NCBI RefSeq assembly: GCF_006334915.2
Contig: NZ_VDMA02000019.1
Location: forward strand, 62,001 to 126,000
Origin: Microbispora catharanthi
Lineage (GTDB): Bacteria; Actinomycetota; Actinomycetes; Streptosporangiales; Streptosporangiaceae
Direction: 5' to 3'
Length of the DNA stretch: 64,000 bases
Of this stretch, positions 24,091 to 33,388 are shown piece after piece; the stretch's first letter is position 1; each line of letters starts with the position of its first letter. Made by a program: the position numbers and the translations under genes. A model generated the notes under the pieces. It was not told where the DNA came from and searched no databases. It saw only the letters and a list, made by a program, of their open reading frames with translations.

Positions 24091-25392
24091 ATGGGCACTC
24101 CCCACGCGGGCCGCCGGGTCGTCCGGTTCGTCGCCCCCATGCTCGCCGCCTCCCTGCTCACGCTCACGGCGTGCGGCGGGGGCGGGTCCGACGCCACGAC
24201 CGGCGGCGGCCAGTCCACGGAGAAGATCAAGCTCAGCGTCGGGCTCTTCGGCGACTTCGGCTTCAAACCGCTCTACGAGGAGTTCAAGAAGACGCACCCG
24301 AACGTCGAGATCGAGGAGCGCCAGGCGGCGTACGCCGACCACCACACCAACCTCGCCGCGCACCTCGCCACCGGAGCGGGCGCCGCGGACGTCGAGGCGA
24401 TCGAGGTCGGCTACATCAGCCAGTTCACCTCGCAGCCGGACAAGTTCCACGACCTGAAGCAGTACGGCCTCGACAAGCGCCAGGGCGAGTACCTCGACTG
24501 GAAGTGGCAGCAGGGCGTCGCCCCCGACGGCGCCCTCATCGGCCTCGGCACCGACGTCGGCGGCCTGGCCATGTGCTACCGCACCGACCTGTTCGAGAAG
24601 GCCGGCCTGCCGAGCAAGCGCGACGAGGTGTCGGCCCTGTGGCCCACCTGGGAGCAGTACATCGAGACCGGCAGGAAGTTCGCCGCCAAGGCGCCCAAGG
24701 ACGCCAAGTTCTTCGACAGCCCCGGCGAGATCTTCCGGGCCATCATCGCCCAGGCCCCGGTCGGCGTGTACGACGCGCAGAACAACATCGTCGTCGCCAC
24801 CAACCCCGACGTGAAGAAGGCGTGGGACCTGTCGGTCCAGATGATCGACGCCGGCCTGTCCGCCAAGATCGGCGCCTTCACGCCGGAATGGAACACCGGT
24901 TTCGCCAAGGGCTCGTTCGCGACCGTGATCTGCCCCGCCTGGATGACGGCGTACATCCAGGACCAGGCCAAGAACGCGGCCGGCAAGTGGGACATCGCCA
25001 CCGTCCCCGGCGGCGCGGGCAACTCCGGCGGCTCCCACCTCACGGTGCCCAAGCAGAGCAAGCATCCCAAGGAGGCCGCCGAGCTGATCGAGTTCCTGAC
25101 CTCGGCGCAGAACCAGGCCGCGGTGTTCAAGGCGATCGGCAACTTCCCGTCGATCCCCTCGCTGTACGACCAGCCGGACATCCAGAACTTCACGAAGGAC
25201 TTCTTCAACGACGCCCCCGTCGGCAAGATCTACTCCGACGCCGCGAAGAACCTCAAGCCGCAGCACCTCGGCCCCCGCGAGGGCGACGTGCGCACGGCGG
25301 TCGGCAACGGCATCGGCCGGGTCGAGCAGGGCAAGCAGTCGCCCGACGAGGCGTGGGCCCAGGTCCTCAAGGACGTGGAAGGCATCAAGTAG
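24091..25392 (+). CDS. Sugar ABC transporter, substrate-binding lipoprotein
   Basis: This 433-residue extracellular binding protein of the MalE/CebE type has a lipoprotein signal with lipobox LTAC (Cys28) followed by a Gly/Ser linker. The body has the two-lobe pattern (KLSVGLFGDFGFKPLYEEF, DVEAIEVGYISQFT, GTDVGGLAMCYRTDLFEKAG, GSHLTVPKQSKHPKEAAELIEFL). The ATG at 24091 has AAGGAGGG 5 bases before it. It is first of an operon with two permeases and a beta-glucosidase; the ATPase (MsiK-like) is not in the operon, as is usual in actinobacteria. By context the ligand is a beta-glucan oligosaccharide such as cellobiose or laminaribiose. Confidence 0.9.
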   Translation: MGTPHAGRRVVRFVAPMLAASLLTLTACGGGGSDATTGGGQSTEKIKLSVGLFGDFGFKPLYEEFKKTHPNVEIEERQAAYADHHTNLAAHLATGAGAADVEAIEVGYISQFTSQPDKFHDLKQYGLDKRQGEYLDWKWQQGVAPDGALIGLGTDVGGLAMCYRTDLFEKAGLPSKRDEVSALWPTWEQYIETGRKFAAKAPKDAKFFDSPGEIFRAIIAQAPVGVYDAQNNIVVATNPDVKKAWDLSVQMIDAGLSAKIGAFTPEWNTGFAKGSFATVICPAWMTAYIQDQAKNAAGKWDIATVPGGAGNSGGSHLTVPKQSKHPKEAAELIEFLTSAQNQAAVFKAIGNFPSIPSLYDQPDIQNFTKDFFNDAPVGKIYSDAAKNLKPQHLGPREGDVRTAVGNGIGRVEQGKQSPDEAWAQVLKDVEGIK

Positions 25393-25455
25393 TCCGTCGC
25401 AGGCAGGGCTCCCGGGCGATCCGCTCCGGGGGCCCTGCCCGAAGGAGGATCTCCC

Positions 25456-26505
25456 ATGGCATCACCCCCGGGCGGGTCCCTGCGGACCGCGACGCCCTCC
25501 CCCGGCGGCCCTCCGGCCGCACAGTCGTCCCCTGGCGGCCCTTCGGGCACGGGCACCCCCGCACACCCGCGAGCGGCGTCGGGCTGGCGCTCCCGCCTCC
25601 ACCGGCTGGACCGGCAGGCCTCGCCGTACGCGTACGTCGCGCCGTTCTTCCTGCTCTTCGCGGCCTTCGGCGTCTTCCCCCTCATCTACACGGCGTGGGT
25701 GTCGCTGCACGACTGGAACCTGCTGAGCAGCGACAACCCGTTCATCGGCCTGGACAACTACAAGGCCCTGTTCGCCGACGGCTACTTCTGGAACGCGGCG
25801 TTCAACACGCTGTCGATCGGCGTCCTGTCCGCGGTGCCCCAGCTGCTGCTCGCGCTCGTGCTGGCACACCTGCTGAACCGGCCGCTGCGGGCGCAGACGC
25901 TGTTCCGCATCACGCTCCTGCTGCCCAACGTGACCAGCGTCGTGGCCGTGGTCGTCATCTTCAGCCAGCTCTTCGGGCGCGACTTCGGGCTGATCAACAT
26001 GGTGCTCGACTGGCTCGGATTCGGTCGGATCAACTGGCAGGCGGGCGTGGCCACCTCGCACGTCGCCATCGCCGTCATGATCATGTGGCGGTGGACCGGC
26101 TACAACGCGCTCATCTACCTCGCCGCCATGCAGGCCGTGCCCAGGGAGATCTACGAGGCGGCGACCCTCGACGGCGCGTCCAGCCTGAAGCAGCTGTGGG
26201 GCATCACGCTCCCGATGATCCGGCCGACCGTCATCTTCACGGTCATCGTCACCACGATCGGATCGATGCAGATCATCGCCGAGCCGCTGCTGTTCGGCGC
26301 GCAGGTCAGCAACGGCGCGGCGGCCACGGGCGGCACCGACCGCCAGTTCCAGACCCTGGCCCTCTACCTGTACGAGAAGGGCTTCCGCAGCTTCGAGTTC
26401 GGCTACGCCTCGGCGGCGGCGTGGATGATGTTCCTGCTCGTGGTCGTGGTCGTGGCGTTCAACTACCTCGTCGTACGGCGTATGCGTGGAGGACTCGATG
26501 TCTAG
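25456..26505 (+). CDS. Sugar ABC transporter permease (MalF-like)
   Basis: This is a 349-residue permease. After a Pro/Ser-rich cytoplasmic N terminus of about 45 residues come six membrane helices. The ATPase-contact EAA loop reads YEAATLDGASSLKQLWGITLPMIRP, near residues 233-258. GAAGGAGG lies before the ATG. It overlaps the next permease by 8 bases (26498-26505), so the pair is co-translated and forms a heterodimeric channel. Confidence 0.9.
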   Translation: MASPPGGSLRTATPSPGGPPAAQSSPGGPSGTGTPAHPRAASGWRSRLHRLDRQASPYAYVAPFFLLFAAFGVFPLIYTAWVSLHDWNLLSSDNPFIGLDNYKALFADGYFWNAAFNTLSIGVLSAVPQLLLALVLAHLLNRPLRAQTLFRITLLLPNVTSVVAVVVIFSQLFGRDFGLINMVLDWLGFGRINWQAGVATSHVAIAVMIMWRWTGYNALIYLAAMQAVPREIYEAATLDGASSLKQLWGITLPMIRPTVIFTVIVTTIGSMQIIAEPLLFGAQVSNGAAATGGTDRQFQTLALYLYEKGFRSFEFGYASAAAWMMFLLVVVVVAFNYLVVRRMRGGLDV

Positions 26506-27333
26506 AGCCCGGTCGGTCAAGGCGCTGCGCGGGCATCCGCTCACCTATCTCACCCTCGTGGCGGTGGCGTTCTTCTCGGCGTTCCCGGTCTACTGGAGCG
26601 TGATCGTCGCCTCGCACGACAACGCGGCGCTGGCCGAGGTGCCGCCGCCGCTGCTGCCCGGCGGCAACTTCTTCGCCAACGTGCAGCGGGTCTTCGACAC
26701 CGCGCCGTTCGCGCTGGCGCTGCTCAACTCGTTCGTCGTCGCCGGGACGATCACCGTGTCGGTGATGTTCCTCTCCACCCTGGCCGGCTTCGCGTTCGCC
26801 AAGCTGCGCTTCCGCGGGCGCAACGTGCTCCTGCTGATGACCGTCGTGACGATGATGGTCCCGACGCAGCTCGGCATCATCCCGCTCTACATGCTGATGA
26901 TCAAGCTGGAGTGGACCGGCACGATGTACGCCGTGATCGTCCCGGCGCTGGTCAACGCGTTCGGCGTGTTCTTCATGACGCAGTACCTGAGCCGCGCGCT
27001 GCCGACCGAGCTGCTGGAGGCGGGCCGGATCGACGGGTGCAGCACGGCCCGGCTGTTCTGGCACGTCGTGATCCCGGCCGCCAGACCGGCGGCGGCGGTG
27101 CTCGGCATGCTCACGTTCATGACGGCGTGGAACGACTACTTCTGGCCATTGGTGGTCCTCACCCCGGACAATCCCACTGTGCAGGTCGCGCTGTCGCAGC
27201 TCGCCAGCGGCTACGTGCGGGACTTCACGCTCGGTCTCACGGGCACGGCGGTGGCGACCCTGCCGCTGGTGCTCATCTTCGTCCTGCTCGGCAAACAGAT
27301 CATCGGAGGCATCATGCAGGGGGCGGTCAAGGG

Positions 27334-27337
<4 letters not shown>
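26498..27337 (+). CDS. Sugar ABC transporter permease (MalG-like)
   Basis: This 279-residue inner-membrane permease has about six helices and the EAA loop LLEAGRIDGCSTARLFWHVVIPAARP near the middle. The ATG at 26498 is preceded by TGGAGGA inside the end of the first permease gene; its stop overlaps the GH1 start (ATGA). It is the partner of the MalF-like protein for import of the ligand held by the lipoprotein. Confidence 0.9.
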
Positions 27338-28749
<1,412 letters not shown>

Positions 28750-29745
28750 ATGAAGCGACCCACTCTGGAGGCGGTTGCGGCGCGGGCAGGGGTGTCCCGC
28801 GCCACCGTCTCCCGGGTCGTCAACGGGCAGATGACGGTGACACCGCAGATCAGGGATGCCGTGATGCGCGCCGTGGACGAGCTGGGATACGTTCCCAACT
28901 CGGCGGCGCGCAGCCTCGTCACCCAGCGGACCGACTCGATCGCGCTGGTCGTGTCGGAGCCGCCGACCAGGGTCTTCTCGGAGGACCCGATGTTCTCCAC
29001 GGTCATCCGCTCGGCCAGCCTGGAACTCGAGGCCGCCGACAAGCAGGTCGTGCTCATGCTCGGCGGCTCGGCCCAGAGCCACGCGAGGATCGAGCGCTAC
29101 ATCGCCAGCGGCCACGTCGACGGGGTCATGCTGATCTCGATGCACGGCGCCGACCCGCTGCCCTCCGCCATCGCGCGGATGGGCGTCCCCGTCGTCTCGT
29201 ACGGCAGGCCGGCCGTGCCGGTGCTCCTGCCGTACGTGGACAACGACAACGTGGGCGGTGCGAAGAAGGCGGTGCGCCACCTGCTGGACAGCGGACGGCG
29301 GCGCATCGCCACGATCGCCGGGCCACAGGACATGATCGGCGGCCAGGACCGGCTCAAGGGCTACCGCGAGGCGCTGAGCGAGTCCGACCGGCGTTCGATC
29401 GTCGCCGTCGGGGACTTCACCCGCGAGTCCGGCGCCGTCGCCATGCGCCACCTGCTGCAGGACGACCCGGACCTGGACGCCGTCTTCGTCGCCAACGACC
29501 TCATGGCCATCGGGGCGCTGCAGACCCTGCGCCAGGCGGGCCGCCGGGTGCCGGACGACGTGGCGGTCGTCGGGTTCGACGACATCGAGGCGGCCCGCTA
29601 CACCGAGCCCCCGCTGACCACGATCAGGCACCCGATCATCGAGCAGGCCGCCGCGATGGTCCGGCTGCTGCTGGGCCTGTTCAAGGACGGCCCGGCCGAC
29701 CCGGTGATCCTCCCCACCGAGCTCGTCGTCCGGGGCTCCGCCTGA
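28750..29745 (+). CDS. LacI-family repressor of the beta-glucoside operon (CebR-like)
   Basis: This 331-residue repressor has an N-terminal LacI helix-turn-helix (TLEAVAARAGVSRATVSRVVNG, residues 4-25), hinge helix (NSAARSLVTQRT) and a periplasmic-binding-protein-like sensor (SIALVVSEP, LDAVFVANDLMAIGAL, VAVVGFDDIEAARYTEPPLTTI). It starts at the base following the GH1 stop, as last gene of the operon, so it is autoregulated. The five GAGAGCGCTCTC-type palindromes at 20661-24051 are its most likely targets; a disaccharide inducer is expected. Confidence 0.92.
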   Translation: MKRPTLEAVAARAGVSRATVSRVVNGQMTVTPQIRDAVMRAVDELGYVPNSAARSLVTQRTDSIALVVSEPPTRVFSEDPMFSTVIRSASLELEAADKQVVLMLGGSAQSHARIERYIASGHVDGVMLISMHGADPLPSAIARMGVPVVSYGRPAVPVLLPYVDNDNVGGAKKAVRHLLDSGRRRIATIAGPQDMIGGQDRLKGYREALSESDRRSIVAVGDFTRESGAVAMRHLLQDDPDLDAVFVANDLMAIGALQTLRQAGRRVPDDVAVVGFDDIEAARYTEPPLTTIRHPIIEQAAAMVRLLLGLFKDGPADPVILPTELVVRGSA

Positions 29746-29758
29746 GCGGCCGGAACGA

Positions 29759-30097
29759 TCAGGACGCCGTGGTCAGCGACTCGACCGGCAGGCCGGCCTC
29801 GACCCAGTCCTGGATGCCCTCCCGATACTTGCGCACGTCGGTGTATCCGAGCGCGGTCAGGCGGTTGGCCACGGCCTGACTGTTGGGGCAGGAGGGATTC
29901 GAGCAGTAGGTGACGATCGCGGCGTTCTTGTCCGGCAGCAGTTCGGCGGCCCGCTCGGCCACCTCGGCCTCCGTCAGCGGGATCGCTCCCGGAAGGTGCT
30001 GCTGCGCGTAGTAGTCGCCGCCCAGCGCGTCGACGACGGTGACGGTGCCGGCGTCGATGGCGGCCTTGAGCTCGTCCCTGCTGATGAGAGCGGTCAT
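29759..30097 (-). CDS. Rhodanese-like domain protein
   Basis: This 112-residue single rhodanese domain has the active-site loop YCSNPSCPNSQ with catalytic Cys65. A second Cys (70) in the loop could form a disulfide. Such proteins carry persulfide sulfur. The ATG at 30097 is preceded by GGAGGACGC. It is divergent from a TetR gene with two matched operator sites between and just inside it, so TetR control is likely, perhaps in response to sulfur or oxidative stress. Confidence 0.85.
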   Translation of the reverse strand: MTALISRDELKAAIDAGTVTVVDALGGDYYAQQHLPGAIPLTEAEVAERAAELLPDKNAAIVTYCSNPSCPNSQAVANRLTALGYTDVRKYREGIQDWVEAGLPVESLTTAS

Positions 30098-30115
30098 TGC
30101 GTCCTCCAATTAACT

Positions 30116-30127
30116 GGACTACAGTCC
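30116..30127. promoter_or_regulatory. TetR operator O1
   Basis: GGACT-AC-AGTCC, perfect 5-bp arms, exactly covers the TACAGT -10 element (30120-30125) of the tetR gene and lies 19 bases from the rhodanese start. Confidence 0.65.
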
Positions 30128-30133
30128 GTTTGT

Positions 30134-30772
30134 GTGAACAGCTCGGAACTTACCGGACCGCAGTCCGGATCGTCAAGAGAGCTCGCCTCCCTGCTGGCGG
30201 ACCCGCCCCGTGAACGTGCGGACGCCGCGCGTAATCGGCGACGGGTGCTGGAGGCGGCGGCGAAGCTGTTCCGGGAGCACGGTGTCGAAGCCGTCTCGAT
30301 GGACGCGGTGGCGGCGGCGGCCGGGGTGGGCAAGGGCACGCTCTTCCGCCGGTTCGGAGACAAGTCGGGGCTCGTGGCGGCCCTGCTCGACGACAAGGAA
30401 CGGGAACTGCAGGAGCGGATCCTGTCCGGGCCACCGCCGCTGGGACCCGGCGCCTTACCGGGCGATCGGGTGCGGGCGTTCGTCGCGGCCTACGCCGACT
30501 ACCTCTTCGCGCACCTCGACCTGCTGCGCGTCTCCGAGACCGCGAGCCCCGGAGCCCGATATCGGATCGGCTCCTATCGCTTCTGGCACCGCCACCTGTC
30601 GATCCTGCTGGCCGAGGCACGCCCCGGCGCCGACGCCGACTACCTCGCCCACGCGCTGCTCGCCCCGCTGGCCGCCGAGCACGTCACCGCCGTGCTGCGG
30701 GAGTGCGACGCCGCACGGGTCGCCGCAGGTCTGGCCGTCCTCGCGGACGCCCTGATCGCCGACCGGCCGTAA
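30134..30772 (+). CDS. TetR-family repressor
   Basis: This 212-residue regulator has its helix-turn-helix (RRVLEAAAKLFREHGVEAVSMDAVAAAAGVGKGTLFRRFGDK) at about residues 36-78 after an unusually long N-terminal tail. The GTG at 30134 lies 8 bases after TACAGT, suggesting a leaderless start. A second operator (30153-30168) lies inside the first dozen codons. No later start codon precedes the helix-turn-helix, so this start is required. It probably controls the divergent rhodanese gene and itself. Confidence 0.8.
   Translation: MNSSELTGPQSGSSRELASLLADPPRERADAARNRRRVLEAAAKLFREHGVEAVSMDAVAAAAGVGKGTLFRRFGDKSGLVAALLDDKERELQERILSGPPPLGPGALPGDRVRAFVAAYADYLFAHLDLLRVSETASPGARYRIGSYRFWHRHLSILLAEARPGADADYLAHALLAPLAAEHVTAVLRECDAARVAAGLAVLADALIADRP
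30153..30168. promoter_or_regulatory. TetR operator O2 (intragenic)
   Basis: CCGGACCGCAGTCCGG shares GGAC-N-N-CAGTCCG with O1 and is nearly symmetric; it lies within the 5' end of the tetR coding sequence. Confidence 0.6.
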
Positions 30773-30829
30773 GCGGCGGCCTGCTCGGAGATGACCCGTG
30801 TGACAAGGCGCCTGTGGCACCCTTGCTCA

Positions 30830-30883
30830 CATAAAGCTGTGCCCCGGCTGCGTACCGTAGCAGAGGCAACACCGGGGCTTATG
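30830..30883 (+). promoter_or_regulatory. Leader hairpin upstream of the Abi-like gene
   Basis: GCCCCGG (30841-30847) pairs with CCGGGGC (30872-30878), extended by outer CATAA/TTATG arms. It lies 35 bases before the ATG and may be a leader structure or a repressor site. Confidence 0.35.
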
Positions 30884-30917
30884 TCACCGACAGTAGCACA
30901 GGGGGCACGAGCGCGAA

Positions 30918-31550
30918 ATGGAAGAGGCCGAGGCCATACGGCTGCGGGAGGTGCTGTCGGTCGCTCGTATCGCCGAGTACCAGGCACGGTGCGACGGACA
31001 GACCATGGCCGCGCTGCGCCTGCACTGCTGGAACACGGAGATCTGCGCGGCGTTCTACGGCCCACTGCAGTACCTGGAGGTCGCGCTGCGCAGCGTACTC
31101 AGCCGTGAATTGGTGAGGCTGTTCGAGCGGGCCGACTGGTGGGAGGATGCGGACCTGCATTTCGGCGCCGAGCGTAAGATCAGTGAGGCCCGTGATCAAC
31201 TGCGCAGGCAAGGCAGTACGGCCACCCCCGACCAGATTGAGAACGAACTGCCCTTCGGCTTCTGGGCCTCCCTGCTCGGCCCCGGCAACAACTACGACCA
31301 ACGCCTGTGGCGTACGGCCCTGCACCGCGCCTTCCCCGGCTACCGAGGCGGGCGCAGGGAACTGCACCGCAATCTCGACCACCTACGCGTGCTGCGCAAC
31401 AAAATCGCTCACCACTGCCCGATCTACCACCGCCACCTGCAGGCCGATCACCACACCATCCTGCAGTGCCTCGGCTACATCGACGCCGACCTCGCCGACT
31501 GGGTCGACCGCTACAGCCGCGTACCCGGCGTTCTCGCCCGCCGACCGTAA
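30918..31550 (+). CDS. Abi-family (AbiD/F-like) HEPN protein
   Basis: This 210-residue, all-helical soluble protein of the Abi family of phage-abortive-infection factors has WNTEICAAFYGPLQYLEVALRS near residue 42. The HEPN RNase signature is RNKIAHH near residues 160-166 (R-x4-H, with a second His). The family is thought to cleave RNA on phage infection; here it is a single gene with no antitoxin or modification partner. AGGGGG lies 14 bases before the ATG. TetR and a D-amino-acid module flank it, so it looks like a solitary defence insertion. Confidence 0.75.
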   Translation: MEEAEAIRLREVLSVARIAEYQARCDGQTMAALRLHCWNTEICAAFYGPLQYLEVALRSVLSRELVRLFERADWWEDADLHFGAERKISEARDQLRRQGSTATPDQIENELPFGFWASLLGPGNNYDQRLWRTALHRAFPGYRGGRRELHRNLDHLRVLRNKIAHHCPIYHRHLQADHHTILQCLGYIDADLADWVDRYSRVPGVLARRP

Positions 31551-31742
31551 CCCCGCCCCGAAAGCCAGGCGTCATCGCTCGATTCGACCTATATACCGCT
31601 GGCCGCCTCTGCAGACTTCCCCAGGCGAACCATCGCCGTCTCCGTGGACATTGGTGCCCCATCGGTCTATGGCCCTCGGGCCGCCGCCGGGCGGAGGTGG
31701 CAAAGCCTGAGCGAAGATGACGTGGCGTCCCCGGCGCCGTCA

Positions 31743-31767
31743 GGGCCGGCGGACGGGTGACCGGCCC
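31743..31767. terminator. Possible bidirectional terminator
   Basis: GGGCCGG and CCGGCCC form a 7-bp stem with an 11-base loop between the convergent Abi-like gene and the D-amino-acid module. The rest of the 239-base gap shows nothing recognisable. Confidence 0.4.
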
Positions 31768-31789
31768 GTCGAACACCTCGATCCAGGCT

Positions 31790-32986
31790 TCAGGCGAGCG
31801 CCTCGGTGATGCGGCCGAGCGCCTCGAAGGACACCAGGCCGTACGCGTAGAAGTCGGCGGCCCCGGCCCCGGCTGTGCGGGCAGCGCGCACCTTGGCGGC
31901 CAGCCGGTCGGCGGAGTCGGTGTCCGGGCCGCCCGGGCGCAGCACGACCCTGAGCTCCGGGTTCTTGCCCACCGAGCGGCGGTAGGCCGCGACGTCGTCG
32001 GCCACCCGGGCGGGGTCCCTGGCGTACCCGAGGACCGCGAACGACGGAACCAGGTCGCCGAGCGCCACCAGGTCGATCCCGAGCTGCCAGGAGTCGTGCG
32101 CGGCCAGGCCGGCAGAGGGCAGCCCGTGGGCGTAGCCCTTGACCGCGCCCGTCGCGTCCATGAACGTCAGCCGCGCGCCTTCGGCCGTCACCGCCGCCGC
32201 GACCTCCCCCACCAGCGACGTGACGCTCTCGGAGCGGGCCCTCGCGTACGCCACCGTCTCCGGGCCGGCGTAGGCCGTCAGGGCCGCCCGCGTGACCTCG
32301 CCCTCCGCTGGAGGATCGCCGTCGAGCACGCCCCCGACGATCCTGGCGCACTCCTGCCTGGCCACCTCGGCGTTCACCCCGAGGTCGGCGGCCCGGCGCA
32401 TGCAGTGGGCGCAGAAGCACAGGCCGAACAGGAAGGCGTCCATCGGGCCGAGCGCCACGAAGCACCGCTCGTACGCGAAGGCCCCGAAGTGCAGCGACTC
32501 CGCGACGACCGTGTCCACCCCCTGCCTGGCGACGGCCCGGGCCAGCGCCACCGCGTACGCCCGCACGTCGGGATGCGAGGGGCACAGGTCGGACGGGGAG
32601 CCGTGGTCGCCGAAGCAGTTCTCCACCGTCACGTCGGGGTGAGCCAGGCCGAGGGTGGCGTTGTTCAGGAACACGGTCCAGCCGTGCAGCCGCATCCCCC
32701 GGTCCGCGCAGGCGCGGCGGAGCTCGTCGATCGGCCGGTCCTGCGCTCCCGGCTGCACGGGCGGGGTCAGGCGCAGCCCGTCGAACAGGTCGTCCGGAGG
32801 CGGGAAGTGGACGCCGTCGCGACGCAGCGTCAGCCGCGACGCGCCGTGCGGGGTCACGTCCCTGGCCTGGTGGTAGGCCGCGGCCACCGCGACGCCTCGC
32901 ACGCCGTACGCCGAGGCCCGGTCGAGCAGCCCCCGCACACCCTCGGCGCGCAGGTCCTCGACGAAGACGTACAGGGCGCTGTCCAT
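31790..32986 (-). CDS. Unknown TIM-barrel-like protein, third gene of the D-amino-acid module
   Basis: This 398-residue soluble protein belongs to no family I can name. The spacing of strands (ALYVFVEDL, GVAVAAAYHQA, RLHGWTVFLNN, DTVVAESLHFG, RLTFMDATG, LRVVLRPGG) suggests a TIM barrel. LCFCAHCMRRA (about residues 210-220) holds three cysteines in a C-x-C-x-x-C pattern, as in uncharacterised GH-like barrels that bind metal. Acidic residues at strand ends (VVAES, FMDAT) could be catalytic. It starts 2 bases after the RidA gene, so it is third in an operon with the PLP deaminase and RidA. Confidence 0.55.
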   Translation of the reverse strand: MDSALYVFVEDLRAEGVRGLLDRASAYGVRGVAVAAAYHQARDVTPHGASRLTLRRDGVHFPPPDDLFDGLRLTPPVQPGAQDRPIDELRRACADRGMRLHGWTVFLNNATLGLAHPDVTVENCFGDHGSPSDLCPSHPDVRAYAVALARAVARQGVDTVVAESLHFGAFAYERCFVALGPMDAFLFGLCFCAHCMRRAADLGVNAEVARQECARIVGGVLDGDPPAEGEVTRAALTAYAGPETVAYARARSESVTSLVGEVAAAVTAEGARLTFMDATGAVKGYAHGLPSAGLAAHDSWQLGIDLVALGDLVPSFAVLGYARDPARVADDVAAYRRSVGKNPELRVVLRPGGPDTDSADRLAAKVRAARTAGAGAADFYAYGLVSFEALGRITEALA

Positions 32987-32988
32987 CG

Positions 32989-33375
32989 TCAGCGGCCCGC
33001 GTACGCCACGAAGTCGATCTCGACGAGGATGTCCATGAGATCCGAGCCCACGGTGGTGCGCACCGGGTAGGGCCGGGTGAAGTAGGACTGGTAGGCCTCG
33101 TTGAACGCGGCGAAGTCCTCCTTGAGGTTCTGCAGGTGGACCGTCGCCTTCACCACGTCGTCGAACGTCAGGCCGCGAGCCTCCAGCACCGCCCCGAGGT
33201 TGCGCATGGTCCGGTGCGTCTGGGCGGCCACGTCGTCGCCCACGACCTCGCCGGTCTCGGGGTCGAGCGGCCCCATGCCGGAGGTGTAGAGGAAGTCGCC
33301 CACCACGAGCCCCTGGGAGTACGCGCCGATCGGCGGGGCCCCGGCGGTCGTACGGATCTCCTGCTTGCCAGCCAT
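32989..33375 (-). CDS. RidA-family enamine/imine deaminase
   Basis: This 128-residue protein of the YjgF/RidA family hydrolyses reactive 2-aminoacrylate-type imines. Recognisable elements are GAYSQGLVVGDFLYTSGMGPLDPETGE, the QTHRTMRNLGAVLEARGL helix and the C-terminal RTTVGSDLMDILVEIDFVAY (the Arg and the acidic residue of the active site). I chose the ATG at 33375, with GGAG 11 bases before it; a GTG at 33381 is the alternative. It lies between the PLP deaminase and the barrel protein: a deaminase that releases imines next to the enzyme that removes them. Confidence 0.88.
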   Translation of the reverse strand: MAGKQEIRTTAGAPPIGAYSQGLVVGDFLYTSGMGPLDPETGEVVGDDVAAQTHRTMRNLGAVLEARGLTFDDVVKATVHLQNLKEDFAAFNEAYQSYFTRPYPVRTTVGSDLMDILVEIDFVAYAGR

Positions 33376-33388
33376 TGTCACCGCTCCA

